Part shown: in pieces, positions 1-6,718 of the stretch
Position numbering within the stretch: the stretch's first letter is position 1
Layout of the letters: every line of letters begins with the position of its first letter
DNA from: an uncultured Ruminococcus sp.
Lineage (GTDB): Bacteria; Bacillota; Clostridia; Oscillospirales; Ruminococcaceae
DNA: 16,200 nucleotides
Direction of reading: 5' to 3'
Assembly: GCA_900556055.1 (NCBI GenBank)
Contig: USNJ01000025.1
Coordinates: forward strand, 1-16,200
Translations under genes and position numbers: made by a program
The notes under the pieces: model-generated
Told to the model about the DNA's origin: nothing
The model's database searches: none
What the model saw: only the letters and a program-made list of their open reading frames with translations

Positions 1-1
1 G

Positions 2-1528
2 CTCATGAGCCTTGCATATGTCGGCGTAAAGGGCGGAATGATCGTTGTTTCCGCAGATGATCCCGGACCTATTTCATCTCAGACCGAGCAGGACACGAGA
101 ACATTTGCGGCATTTGCAAAGCTGCCTGTTTTCGATCCCGCATCGCCCGAAGAAGCATATGAAATGGTCGGCGATGCATATGCGCTGTCCGAAAAATACA
201 ACACTCCCGTACTTTTCAGACCTACAACAAGAGTCTGTCACGGCTGTGCGTCGATCAATGTATCCGATATGCCCGAAAAGCATAAAGCGGAGGGCTTTGT
301 CAAGGACACAAAGAGATGGGTGATATTCCCGAAGCTGTCCTTTGAAAATCACAAAAAAATAGAAAGCAGAAACGCAATGCTGCGTGACGAGCTTTCAGAT
401 TACAGATTCAATATTCTGTCGGGAAGCGGAAAAAAAGGAATCTGCGCAGGCGGTGTCAGCAGGGCGTATATGCATGAAGCACTGGATATGCTCGGAGATC
501 CCGAGGTCAAGCTGCTTGAAGTCGGCATACCTTTCCCGTTCCCCGAAAAGCTGGCACTGAAATTCCTTGACGGTCTGGACGAGGTCCTTGTGCTTGAAGA
601 GCTTGATCCCGTGCTTGAAAAGGAGCTTATTTTCATCTGCGGAAAATATAACCTTAACGTTAAAATAAATGGCAAGCTTTCGGGAGATACCGCAAATGCG
701 GGCGAAAATACCGTTAATTCCGTATGCGGATATATTTCGGCACTTACGGGCGCAAAATGTCCCGAAAATGCGGAAAGAGAATGTCCTCCCGAGCTTCCCG
801 TAAGACCTCCTGTACTGTGCGCAGGCTGTCCTCACCGTGCATCTTTCTATGCGGTAAAGACTGCGGTCAAGGGAAGAAAGGCTGTGTTCTGCGGCGATAT
901 CGGCTGCTATACGCTCGGAAATGCCGCACCGCTTGACATGGTTGACACCTGCCTGTGCATGGGTGCTGACATAACCGTTGCACAGGGAATAAAGAGGATC
1001 GAACCCGAAACGCTCTGCTTCTCATTTATCGGAGATTCCACTTTCTTTGCATCGGGAATTACAGGCGTTGTAAATGCTGTGTACAATAAAACGGACATTA
1101 TTCTTATCGTTCTCGATAACTCTACTACGGCTATGACAGGTCAGCAGCCGCACCCAGGAACGGGCAAGACGATGATGGGCGAGATATCCGAGAAGATAAG
1201 CATTGAAAAGGTGCTTGAAGCTGTCGGAGTAAGCTCTGTTGAAACTGTCGATCCGCTGGATCAGAAGGCTGCGCGCGAGGCTGTGTGCCGTGCGGCTGAC
1301 TATGCAGATGGCGGAGTTAGAGCGGTCGTTTTCCGTTCGCCGTGTATTGCGGTATCAAAGCCTAAGGGTAAGCTAGATGTTGATGAAAATGTCTGCATCG
1401 GCTGCAAAAAATGCATAAAGGAAATAGGCTGTCCTGCGGTCGTAATGCATGACAAAAAGGCATATATCGAGCCTTCGCTGTGCACAGGCTGCGATTATGC
1501 GCACAGGTATGTCCCGTTAATGCGATAG
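2..1528 (+). CDS. iorA: Indolepyruvate:ferredoxin oxidoreductase, alpha subunit (5' partial; 3' end frameshifted)
   Basis: With IorB, this subunit oxidatively decarboxylates arylpyruvates (indole-, phenyl-, hydroxyphenylpyruvate) to aryl-acetyl-CoA, reducing ferredoxin in the cytoplasm; the reaction can run in reverse. The frame is open from base 2, and the first residues (LMSLAYVGVKGG) match the interior of IorA, so roughly 90-100 N-terminal residues lie upstream. A thiamine-diphosphate half follows: GDIGCYTLG near 895-925, then GDSTFFASG through DNSTTAMTGQQPHPGTG at about 1035-1165. A C-terminal ferredoxin domain begins at CIGCKKC (about 1393-1415). The second cluster motif starts CTGC at 1481-1492 and then leaves frame, ending in a false tail and TAG at 1526-1528. 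The true C-terminus is readable in the next frame to TGA 1540-1542, which overlaps the iorB ATG by one base. Family identity is secure. Whether the lesion is real or a sequence error cannot be decided here. Confidence 0.93.
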   Translation, partial: LMSLAYVGVKGGMIVVSADDPGPISSQTEQDTRTFAAFAKLPVFDPASPEEAYEMVGDAYALSEKYNTPVLFRPTTRVCHGCASINVSDMPEKHKAEGFVKDTKRWVIFPKLSFENHKKIESRNAMLRDELSDYRFNILSGSGKKGICAGGVSRAYMHEALDMLGDPEVKLLEVGIPFPFPEKLALKFLDGLDEVLVLEELDPVLEKELIFICGKYNLNVKINGKLSGDTANAGENTVNSVCGYISALTGAKCPENAERECPPELPVRPPVLCAGCPHRASFYAVKTAVKGRKAVFCGDIGCYTLGNAAPLDMVDTCLCMGADITVAQGIKRIEPETLCFSFIGDSTFFASGITGVVNAVYNKTDIILIVLDNSTTAMTGQQPHPGTGKTMMGEISEKISIEKVLEAVGVSSVETVDPLDQKAAREAVCRAADYADGGVRAVVFRSPCIAVSKPKGKLDVDENVCIGCKKCIKEIGCPAVVMHDKKAYIEPSLCTGCDYAHRYVPLMR

Positions 1529-1542
1529 GGGGTAAAAACTGA
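1495..1542 (+). other. Displaced C-terminal coding segment of iorA (single-base frameshift)
   Basis: Read from TTA at 1495, this frame gives LCAQVCPVNAIGGKN and a stop at 1540-1542. That is what should follow CTGC in the second 4Fe-4S motif (CxxCxxCxxxCP). Only GA (1493-1494) separates the TGC codon from this segment, so one added G (GGA, Gly) would restore a normal IorA tail. The restored stop overlaps the iorB start as TGATG, the same junction type seen between paaK and the PPTase gene. This points to a recent single-base loss or a sequencing error. Confidence 0.88.
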
Positions 1543-2135
1543 TGGTTACAAGCTGTTTATTATGCGGAGTCGGCGGACAGGGAACTGTTCTTGCATCTAA
1601 GCTGATAGCCGCATCTGCGATGGAAAAGGGCATGCTTGTCAGAACTGCCGAAACTATCGGAATGGCGCAGAGAGGCGGCTGTGTTGTCAGTCATGTGAGA
1701 TACGGCGACAAGGTGAATTCCTCGATGATACCCGTCGGCGGGGCTGATGTTATAATTGCATTTGAGCCTGCGGAGGCTGTCAGAAATCTTGCCTATTTAA
1801 AGAAAGACGGAACGGTCATTGTCAACAAAAAGGCTGTTATGCCTGTTACCGCATCGCTTGGCGGAAGCAGCTACAGCGGCGAAGAAATGCTTGATTATCT
1901 CAGAAAAAATGTGAAAAATCTTGTTATTGCGGATGGCGACAGGATATGCGCTGAATGCGCTTCGCCGAAGGTGCTGAACGTTGCTCTGCTGGCGTGCGCC
2001 GCAAATTCGGGTTCGCTCGGAATAAGCGTTGATGAGCTGAAAAATGCGATCGGAAACAGAGTAAATCCTAAGTTCAGGGAGCTGAATTTCAAGGCTGTTG
2101 ATATTGCCGCAGGAGGTTCGGGAAATGTTCAGTGA
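1542..2135 (+). CDS. iorB: Indolepyruvate:ferredoxin oxidoreductase, beta subunit
   Basis: This is the gamma-domain subunit that pairs with IorA to form the arylpyruvate oxidoreductase. It is 197 residues long, full length for the family. The N-terminus carries the signature GVGGQGT (residues 9-15), followed by the family segment ETIGMAQRGG and SHVRYGD. The ATG at 1542 overlaps the restored iorA stop, and a GGGGGT sequence lies about 8 bases upstream, so translational coupling with iorA is likely. The C-terminus overlaps the start of the following DUF gene by 11 bases and contains that gene's AGGAGG. Identity is not in doubt. Substrate range among aryl pyruvates cannot be read from sequence. 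Confidence 0.95.
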   Translation: MVTSCLLCGVGGQGTVLASKLIAASAMEKGMLVRTAETIGMAQRGGCVVSHVRYGDKVNSSMIPVGGADVIIAFEPAEAVRNLAYLKKDGTVIVNKKAVMPVTASLGGSSYSGEEMLDYLRKNVKNLVIADGDRICAECASPKVLNVALLACAANSGSLGISVDELKNAIGNRVNPKFRELNFKAVDIAAGGSGNVQ

Positions 2136-2622
2136 ATTTACGGAGGCACTTTTATCCGCGGAAAAAAGTCCGATGATACCCGATGAATATGATATTTTCG
2201 GGAAATTCTGCGGCAGCTGGAAATTCAAAGGCGATTTCATGACGGGAAGCGGCGAAATACAGACATCAGAGGGCGAATGGCTGTTTTCACGAATATTAAA
2301 CGGCACTGCAATACAGGACGTTTTCATCTGGCCGCCAAGAGATCAGCGCAGAAGTGACGATGTATGCGGTGAATATGCATCATCGATATTTGCCTATGAT
2401 CCGCTGAGCAAAAAGTGGGACGTAACATGGGTGAACACGGGATCAACTGTCAGGCTGAAGGCTGAAAAGATCGGCGGGAATATAATCATGACCGAGATCA
2501 CCGAGAAGAAGATGCAGTGGATATTTTCCGATATAACCGATGTTTCGTTCAGATGGCAGAGCGTTATACATAACGATAACGGCAGCAAAACGCTGCTTGC
2601 AAATCTCAGGGCATTCCGATAA
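2125..2622 (+). CDS. DUF1579-like small protein of unknown function
   Basis: A 165-residue soluble protein with no signal peptide or membrane segment. I chose the ATG at 2125 because AGGAGG at 2111-2116 sits 8 bases upstream; an in-frame ATG at 2098 would add nine residues but lies deeper in iorB without such a site. The sequence resembles DUF1579/lipocalin-like beta proteins: FGKFCGSWKFKGDF near the N-terminus, GEWLFSRILNGTAIQDVFIW in the middle, YDPLSKKWDVTWV, and FRWQS near the C-terminus. No catalytic residues are obvious. Its place between iorB and paaK suggests a role tied to aryl acids or their CoA esters, perhaps binding a hydrophobic ligand, but that is inference from position and predicted fold only. 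The family call is moderate. Confidence 0.6.
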   Translation: MFSEFTEALLSAEKSPMIPDEYDIFGKFCGSWKFKGDFMTGSGEIQTSEGEWLFSRILNGTAIQDVFIWPPRDQRRSDDVCGEYASSIFAYDPLSKKWDVTWVNTGSTVRLKAEKIGGNIIMTEITEKKMQWIFSDITDVSFRWQSVIHNDNGSKTLLANLRAFR

Positions 2623-2643
2623 AATGTAAAGGGGAAAAATCTT

Positions 2644-3876
2644 ATGAAAATGAAAGAAGAACAGTTACGCATCATAAAAGAGCAGATAAAGAAGCTCACT
2701 TCAATGGAGTGCTTTTACAAGCATAAGCTGGAGGGAATAGATCCCGATGATATTCAGTCACAGGAGGATTTTGAGAAGCTGCCTTTCACATGGAAGGGAG
2801 ATCTCAGAGAGGCATATCCGCTCGGACTTCAGGCTGTTCCCGATGAAAAGGTAGTTCGTATCCATTCATCTTCGGGAACAACGGGAACTCCTGTTATTAT
2901 TCCTTACACAGCAAAGGACGTTGATGACTGGGCAGTTATGTTCAAGCGCTGCTACGAAACTGCGGGCGTTACTAACCTCGACCGTGTTCAGATCACTCCG
3001 GGCTATGGCCTTTGGACTGCGGGAATAGGCTTCCAGAACGGTGCTGAAAAGCTCGGCGCAATGGTGATCCCTATGGGTCCCGGAAATACGGACAAGCAGC
3101 TCAGAATGATGGTGGATATGGAATCAACTGTTCTTTGTGCAACATCTTCCTATGCGCTTCTTCTTGCCGAGGAGATCGCAAAGAGGGAAATAGGCGACCG
3201 GATCCATCTCAGAAAGGGCATCATCGGCTCAGAACGCTGGGGCGAAAAGATGAGAAAAAGAATTGCCGATGAGCTTGGCGTTCAGCTTTATGATATCTAT
3301 GGTCTGACTGAGGTCTACGGCCCCGGAATAGGCATCAGCTGCGACTGTGAATGCGGCATGCATATGTGGGACGATTTCATCTACTTTGAGATCGTTGATC
3401 CCAAGACAGGCAAAAATCTCCCTGACGGAGAGATCGGTGAGCTTGTTATCACGACGCTCAAAAAGGAGGGCGCTCCGCTTATCCGCTACCGCACACATGA
3501 CCTGACAAGAGTTATCCCCGGCGAGTGTAAGTGCGGCTGCAAATATCCGAGGATCGATACTATTCTCGGCAGAACAGATGACATGGTAAAGGTCAAGGGT
3601 GTAAACATCTTCCCGAGCCAGATCGATGAGCTTCTCAGCGGCATTGACGGTGCGTCCAGCGAATATCAGTTTATGATCGACCATCTGAACGGCAAGGACA
3701 TCTGCACGCTTTTCGTTGAGTATCATGAGGGCGCAAACACCGCCGCTCTTGAATATGTTATCGGCACGGCTTTCAAGGCTAAGATCGGAATTCAGGTCAT
3801 CGTAAAGCTTGTAAAGATCGGCGATCTGCCAAGAAGTGAAAAGAAGTCCACAAGAGTTTTCGATAACAGATACTGA
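2644..3876 (+). CDS. paaK: Phenylacetate--CoA ligase (aryl-CoA ligase, AMP-forming)
   Basis: This enzyme activates phenylacetate or a related aryl acid to its CoA thioester using ATP, through an acyl-adenylate. The 410-residue protein is slightly short for PaaK but complete: P-loop-like SSSGTTGTP at residues 75-83, YGLTE at 219-223, RYRTHDL at 281-287, GRTDDMVKVKGVNIFPSQ at 309-326, and a C-terminal lysine-containing RSEKKSTRV at 397-405. Cysteines at CDCECG (233-238) and CKCGC (295-299) resemble the metal-binding loop often seen in anaerobic PaaK-like ligases. An AGGGG sequence lies about 9 bases before the ATG. It follows the DUF gene by 21 bases and ends in TGATG, overlapping the PPTase gene. 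Next to iorAB it can feed aryl-CoA to, or recover aryl acids from, the oxidoreductase. The exact acid substrate is unknown. Confidence 0.9.
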   Translation: MKMKEEQLRIIKEQIKKLTSMECFYKHKLEGIDPDDIQSQEDFEKLPFTWKGDLREAYPLGLQAVPDEKVVRIHSSSGTTGTPVIIPYTAKDVDDWAVMFKRCYETAGVTNLDRVQITPGYGLWTAGIGFQNGAEKLGAMVIPMGPGNTDKQLRMMVDMESTVLCATSSYALLLAEEIAKREIGDRIHLRKGIIGSERWGEKMRKRIADELGVQLYDIYGLTEVYGPGIGISCDCECGMHMWDDFIYFEIVDPKTGKNLPDGEIGELVITTLKKEGAPLIRYRTHDLTRVIPGECKCGCKYPRIDTILGRTDDMVKVKGVNIFPSQIDELLSGIDGASSEYQFMIDHLNGKDICTLFVEYHEGANTAALEYVIGTAFKAKIGIQVIVKLVKIGDLPRSEKKSTRVFDNRY

Positions 3877-4526
3877 TGATAAAAATTTGTCTGCTGAACG
3901 CTGAAAACGTGTCGGACGACAATGCTTCTGCGCTTCTTGGATATATACCCGAGGAGCGCAGAAATTGTATTTCGGCAAAAAAAAATCCCGCTGACAGGTT
4001 GGGCAGCCTGTTCGGCGAGCTGCTTGTAAGACGTGAGATAATCAGAAGTTTCGGAGTAAAAAACACCGATATCCGCTTTGAACACGGGCTGCATGGAAAG
4101 CCGCTTTATATCGGTTCGGATAATTTTCATTTCTCCGTTTCGCATACAAAAAGCATCATTGCAGCAGCTTTTTCCGATCACCCTGTCGGTATTGACATTG
4201 AAAGTGCGGACAGAAAAGCGTACAATATTGCAAAGAGATGCTGCACTGCCGATGAGCTTGCATTTCTTGATATGTCCGATAAAAAGGACAGAGAATTTAT
4301 CGGCATATGGACAAAAAAAGAGGCATTCTCAAAGCTTACGGGTGAGGGAATAGGCATGGATTACCGCACATTTTCCGTGCTTTCGGATAACCGTATAACA
4401 ACCTTTGAACATTCGGGATATTTCATTTCCGCAGCATCGGAATATCCGTCGGGATATGAGATATGCATATGCACCGCTGCGGAAGTTTCGGATCATTTTG
4501 GAGGTAGAGATGATATCTTTTGTTGA
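3876..4526 (+). CDS. 4'-phosphopantetheinyl transferase, Sfp superfamily
   Basis: Transfers 4'-phosphopantetheine from CoA to a conserved serine of carrier proteins, making them active. At 216 residues it is a normal-sized Sfp-type enzyme. It has HFSVSH at residues 85-90, the magnesium-binding VGIDIE at 104-109 (D107, E109), and the signature WTKKEAFSKLTGEG at 145-158. The ATG overlaps the paaK stop in TGATG, so coupled translation is likely. The stop lies 17 bases inside tatD. No acyl-carrier, NRPS or PKS gene is in the window, so its target is elsewhere; it may be a general housekeeping PPTase that happens to sit in this operon. The family call is firm and the partner unknown. Confidence 0.9.
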   Translation: MIKICLLNAENVSDDNASALLGYIPEERRNCISAKKNPADRLGSLFGELLVRREIIRSFGVKNTDIRFEHGLHGKPLYIGSDNFHFSVSHTKSIIAAAFSDHPVGIDIESADRKAYNIAKRCCTADELAFLDMSDKKDREFIGIWTKKEAFSKLTGEGIGMDYRTFSVLSDNRITTFEHSGYFISAASEYPSGYEICICTAAEVSDHFGGRDDIFC

Positions 4527-5277
4527 TACACATTCGCATTATCAGGACAAGGCATTTGACGCAGACCGTTATGAGCTGCTGGAACGTATCCATAACGAAA
4601 ACGGCGTGAGATCCGTAATGGTGATAGGCTACTCAATGGAGGGCAGCGAAAAGGCACTGGAGATCGCAGACAAGGTCGATTTTGCGTATGCGGCTGTCGG
4701 AATTCACCCTGAGGACTGCAATGCTCTGCCGTCCGACTGGCTTGACAGGATACGCACGATGGCAGCGGATCCTAAGGTAAGGGCTATCGGCGAGATAGGC
4801 ATGGATTACCATTACGAGGGCTATGACAAGGAATTGCAGGAGCGTGTTTTCCGCAGCCAGCTTGATCTTGCCAAGGAGCTGAGGCTGCCTGTTTCCGTCC
4901 ATGTCAGGGACGCTATTGAGGACAGCATGCGCATCTTGTTCGATTACGGGACTGTTGACGGCGTTATGCACTGTTTTTCGGGTTCAGCCGAGACAGCCGA
5001 GCAGGTCATAAAGCTTGGAATGCATATCAGTTTTACGGGTGTTCTGACATTCAAGAATGCGAAAAAGGCGATAAAAGCCCTTGAAAGAGTGCCGCTTGAC
5101 CGTCTGCTGACCGAGACTGACTGTCCGTATATGGCTCCCGAGCCTTACAGGGGACAGCGATGTGACAGCTCGATGATAATCGAAGTGCTGAAAAAGATCG
5201 CCGAAATAAAGGGGATAACCGTTGAAGAGGCGGCGGCTGTTACTTCGGAAAATGCGAATAAGCTGTTTGGAATATAA
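4510..5277 (+). CDS. tatD: TatD-family metal-dependent deoxyribonuclease
   Basis: A TIM-barrel metallohydrolase of the TatD family, with 3'-5' exonuclease activity on DNA and a cytoplasmic location. The start at 4510 is set by GGAGGT at 4500-4505; a longer frame exists but would reach back into the PPTase gene. The 255-residue product has all the metal ligands: HSH (H8, H10), GEIGMDYH with E95, H131 in PVSVHVRDA, H154 in MHCFSG, and D204 in TETDCPYMAP. Length is typical. It overlaps the PPTase gene by 17 bases and closes the plus-strand operon, seven bases before a strong hairpin. No functional link to the aryl-acid genes is evident; YcfH/TatD genes are often placed in unrelated operons. Confidence 0.94.
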   Translation: MISFVDTHSHYQDKAFDADRYELLERIHNENGVRSVMVIGYSMEGSEKALEIADKVDFAYAAVGIHPEDCNALPSDWLDRIRTMAADPKVRAIGEIGMDYHYEGYDKELQERVFRSQLDLAKELRLPVSVHVRDAIEDSMRILFDYGTVDGVMHCFSGSAETAEQVIKLGMHISFTGVLTFKNAKKAIKALERVPLDRLLTETDCPYMAPEPYRGQRCDSSMIIEVLKKIAEIKGITVEEAAAVTSENANKLFGI

Positions 5278-5283
5278 TAAAAA

Positions 5284-5317
5284 CAGCCGTGAAAGAATTT
5301 TTCATCTTTCACGGCTG
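5284..5317. terminator. Bidirectional intrinsic terminator between tatD and the GH5 gene
   Basis: A perfect 13-bp inverted repeat (CAGCCGTGAAAGA and its complement) encloses an 8-base loop. The plus strand continues AATTTTT and the minus strand continues TTTTTATTAT, so both convergent transcripts end here. It starts seven bases after the tatD stop and ends five bases before the GH5 stop. Confidence 0.93.
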
Positions 5318-5322
5318 AATTT

Positions 5323-6510
5323 TTATGCTGCCTGATCTGCCTGTTCTGCGGATGTCAGCTTATGTATAAGTTCTCTGTCACTGTCGGATTTGATGCGGTA
5401 TTCCGTTCTGGAATAGAAATTGTTGTTTACGTCCCAGAGAACGGGAACGAAGCCGTAATCTGTCATCATGTTGAGCATTATCTCAAGGCATTCGGTGGAA
5501 TCTGTGTGCTTTGCGCCTGCGATAAAGCGTTCATCATCGTAAATTGATGTGCATTCGCCGACGAAAACGGGTATATTCTTATCTGTGAATGCCTTTTTCA
5601 GCAGCTCGCACTGTGCCTTGCTGTAATCCAGCCATTCATCGCCGCCGATCTTATTTGTCCAGTACATAGCGTTGTCAACATAATGAACGGAAACCATCAG
5701 CTTATCCTTTGCGGAATCTGTCGGCATTCTGAAGCGCTCATTTGTTGTGTTGTCGATGTTGGTCCAGTATCCCGAAGCGATAAGAAGACGGGTCTTGTTG
5801 TTGCCGCCCGTTGCTCTTACAGCATCAACAAAAGTCTGATTGAGAGCGTTGACATAATCGTAGATCTCGTCATCGGTCATGGTAACGCCTTCCTTTACCG
5901 TGCCGACATTTTCGTTATATCCCTCGAAAATGAGGTAATCGGAATAATCCTTGTAGCGGTTTGCGATCTGAGTCCAGAGATTTTTGAATATTTCAAGTGC
6001 CTTGTCCTTGTCGTAATTCTTGATTATGTATTCATCGTAATGGTGGACGTTGATAACAGCATAAAGACCGTTTTTGCGGCAATAGTCGATCAGCTCTTCA
6101 ACGCGCTTGAAAATATCCTCGGAGATGGTAAATGTGCCGTCATCAGCCATCTTATTGCCCCAGTAAACGGGGATTCGCACGGTTTTGAAGCCCTCAGCCT
6201 TCATTCCGTCGATCATTTCCTGCGTTGTGGGGATAGCGCCCCAGCATGTTTCGTAGTTTGAAACAGTATCCTGACCGATCGTTGCGGCACCCGATGTCTT
6301 ATTCTGGATATTCTGCCAGTATGCGTCCATAGTGTTGCCGAGGTTGATGCCGATGCCCATATCCTGTGCATATTCCGATGCAGTCATGTTTTTGCGCATT
6401 TTTCCGTCATCATATCCCGCACCGACAGACTTTGCGGCACAGCCTGCGAGCATTGATACAGAAAGAGCAGCGGCAGTCATCACGGACAAAAGTTTATTGA
6501 TCTTTTTCAT
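5323..6510 (-). CDS. Glycoside hydrolase family 5 (endoglucanase-like) lipoprotein
   Basis: A secreted, probably membrane-anchored glycanase: a lipoprotein signal (MKKINKLLSVM, lipobox LAGC with C24) leads straight into a single GH5 domain over about residues 45-385. GH5 landmarks are present: GINLGNTMDAYW at 53-65, ETCWG at 87-91, VRIPVYW at 111-117 (R112), VINVHHY at 152-158, acid/base E200 in FEGYNEN, HY at 276-277, nucleophile E319 in VFVGEC, and W359. The motif is NEN where most GH5 members have NEP. There is no carbohydrate-binding module, dockerin or linker, so it looks like a cell-surface enzyme rather than a cellulosome part. A promoter lies at 6542-6570. Beta-1,4-glucan is the likeliest substrate; mannan or xyloglucan cannot be excluded. 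Confidence 0.88.
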   Translation of the reverse strand: MKKINKLLSVMTAAALSVSMLAGCAAKSVGAGYDDGKMRKNMTASEYAQDMGIGINLGNTMDAYWQNIQNKTSGAATIGQDTVSNYETCWGAIPTTQEMIDGMKAEGFKTVRIPVYWGNKMADDGTFTISEDIFKRVEELIDYCRKNGLYAVINVHHYDEYIIKNYDKDKALEIFKNLWTQIANRYKDYSDYLIFEGYNENVGTVKEGVTMTDDEIYDYVNALNQTFVDAVRATGGNNKTRLLIASGYWTNIDNTTNERFRMPTDSAKDKLMVSVHYVDNAMYWTNKIGGDEWLDYSKAQCELLKKAFTDKNIPVFVGECTSIYDDERFIAGAKHTDSTECLEIMLNMMTDYGFVPVLWDVNNNFYSRTEYRIKSDSDRELIHKLTSAEQADQAA

Positions 6511-6541
6511 AAAGCAAGCCGTCCTTTTTGAATTTTTTTAT

Positions 6542-6570
6542 ATTATAGCATAATAATTCACCTTGTTCAA
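6542..6570 (-). promoter_or_regulatory. Sigma-A promoter of the GH5 lipoprotein gene
   Basis: On the minus strand, TTGAAC (6570-6565), a 17-base spacer and a perfect TATAAT (6547-6542) lie about 32 bases before the GH5 start. An AAAGGA site follows before the ATG. No clear catabolite-repression or other operator is visible around it. Confidence 0.85.
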
Positions 6571-6610
6571 TATCTGTTAATGTTAATACAACTGACCTTT
6601 TGTGCAAAAA

Positions 6611-6636
6611 GGCGCAGGATATTTTTATCCTGCGCC
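6611..6636 (-). terminator. Intrinsic terminator after the CobW-like gene
   Basis: A 10-bp perfect stem (GGCGCAGGAT with its complement) and a 6-base loop are followed on the minus strand by TTTTTGCACA. It lies 19 bases beyond the restored CobW stop at 6656, which itself suggests that 6656, not 6699, is the natural gene end. Confidence 0.9.
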
Positions 6637-6655
6637 TGAATTTGTTTTATTTGTA

Positions 6656-6718
6656 TCAGTCGTCAAGGCACTTGTCAAGATCGGCTGCGATAGCCTTCTT
6701 ATCCATGTTTCTGCCGAT
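6656..6718 (-). other. Displaced C-terminal coding segment of the CobW-like gene
   Basis: Read in the next frame, this segment gives IGRNMDKKAIAADLDKCLDD and stops at 6656. It is the normal C-terminal helix of COG0523 proteins, usually found as ...YGDR, five or six residues ending in VF, then IGxxMDKxxI. Here YGDR ends at 6720, one G follows, and the conserved tail begins out of frame. A deletion of 3k-1 bases, plausibly about 14-17, is the simplest explanation. Confidence 0.8.

Noticed and set aside
1481..1528. Programmed frameshifting in iorA
   Set aside because: No slippery heptamer or stimulatory hairpin is visible near 1481-1497, and the family is not known for recoding. A lost base is simpler.
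3229..3978. A 249-codon open frame on the minus strand
   Set aside because: It lies antisense to paaK and the PPTase gene, both of which have clear motifs; it has no SD or recognisable domain.
4405..4509. Longer N-terminus for TatD
   Set aside because: The extra 35 codons lie fully inside the PPTase gene, lack an SD and do not resemble TatD, whose family start is the VDTHSH strand.
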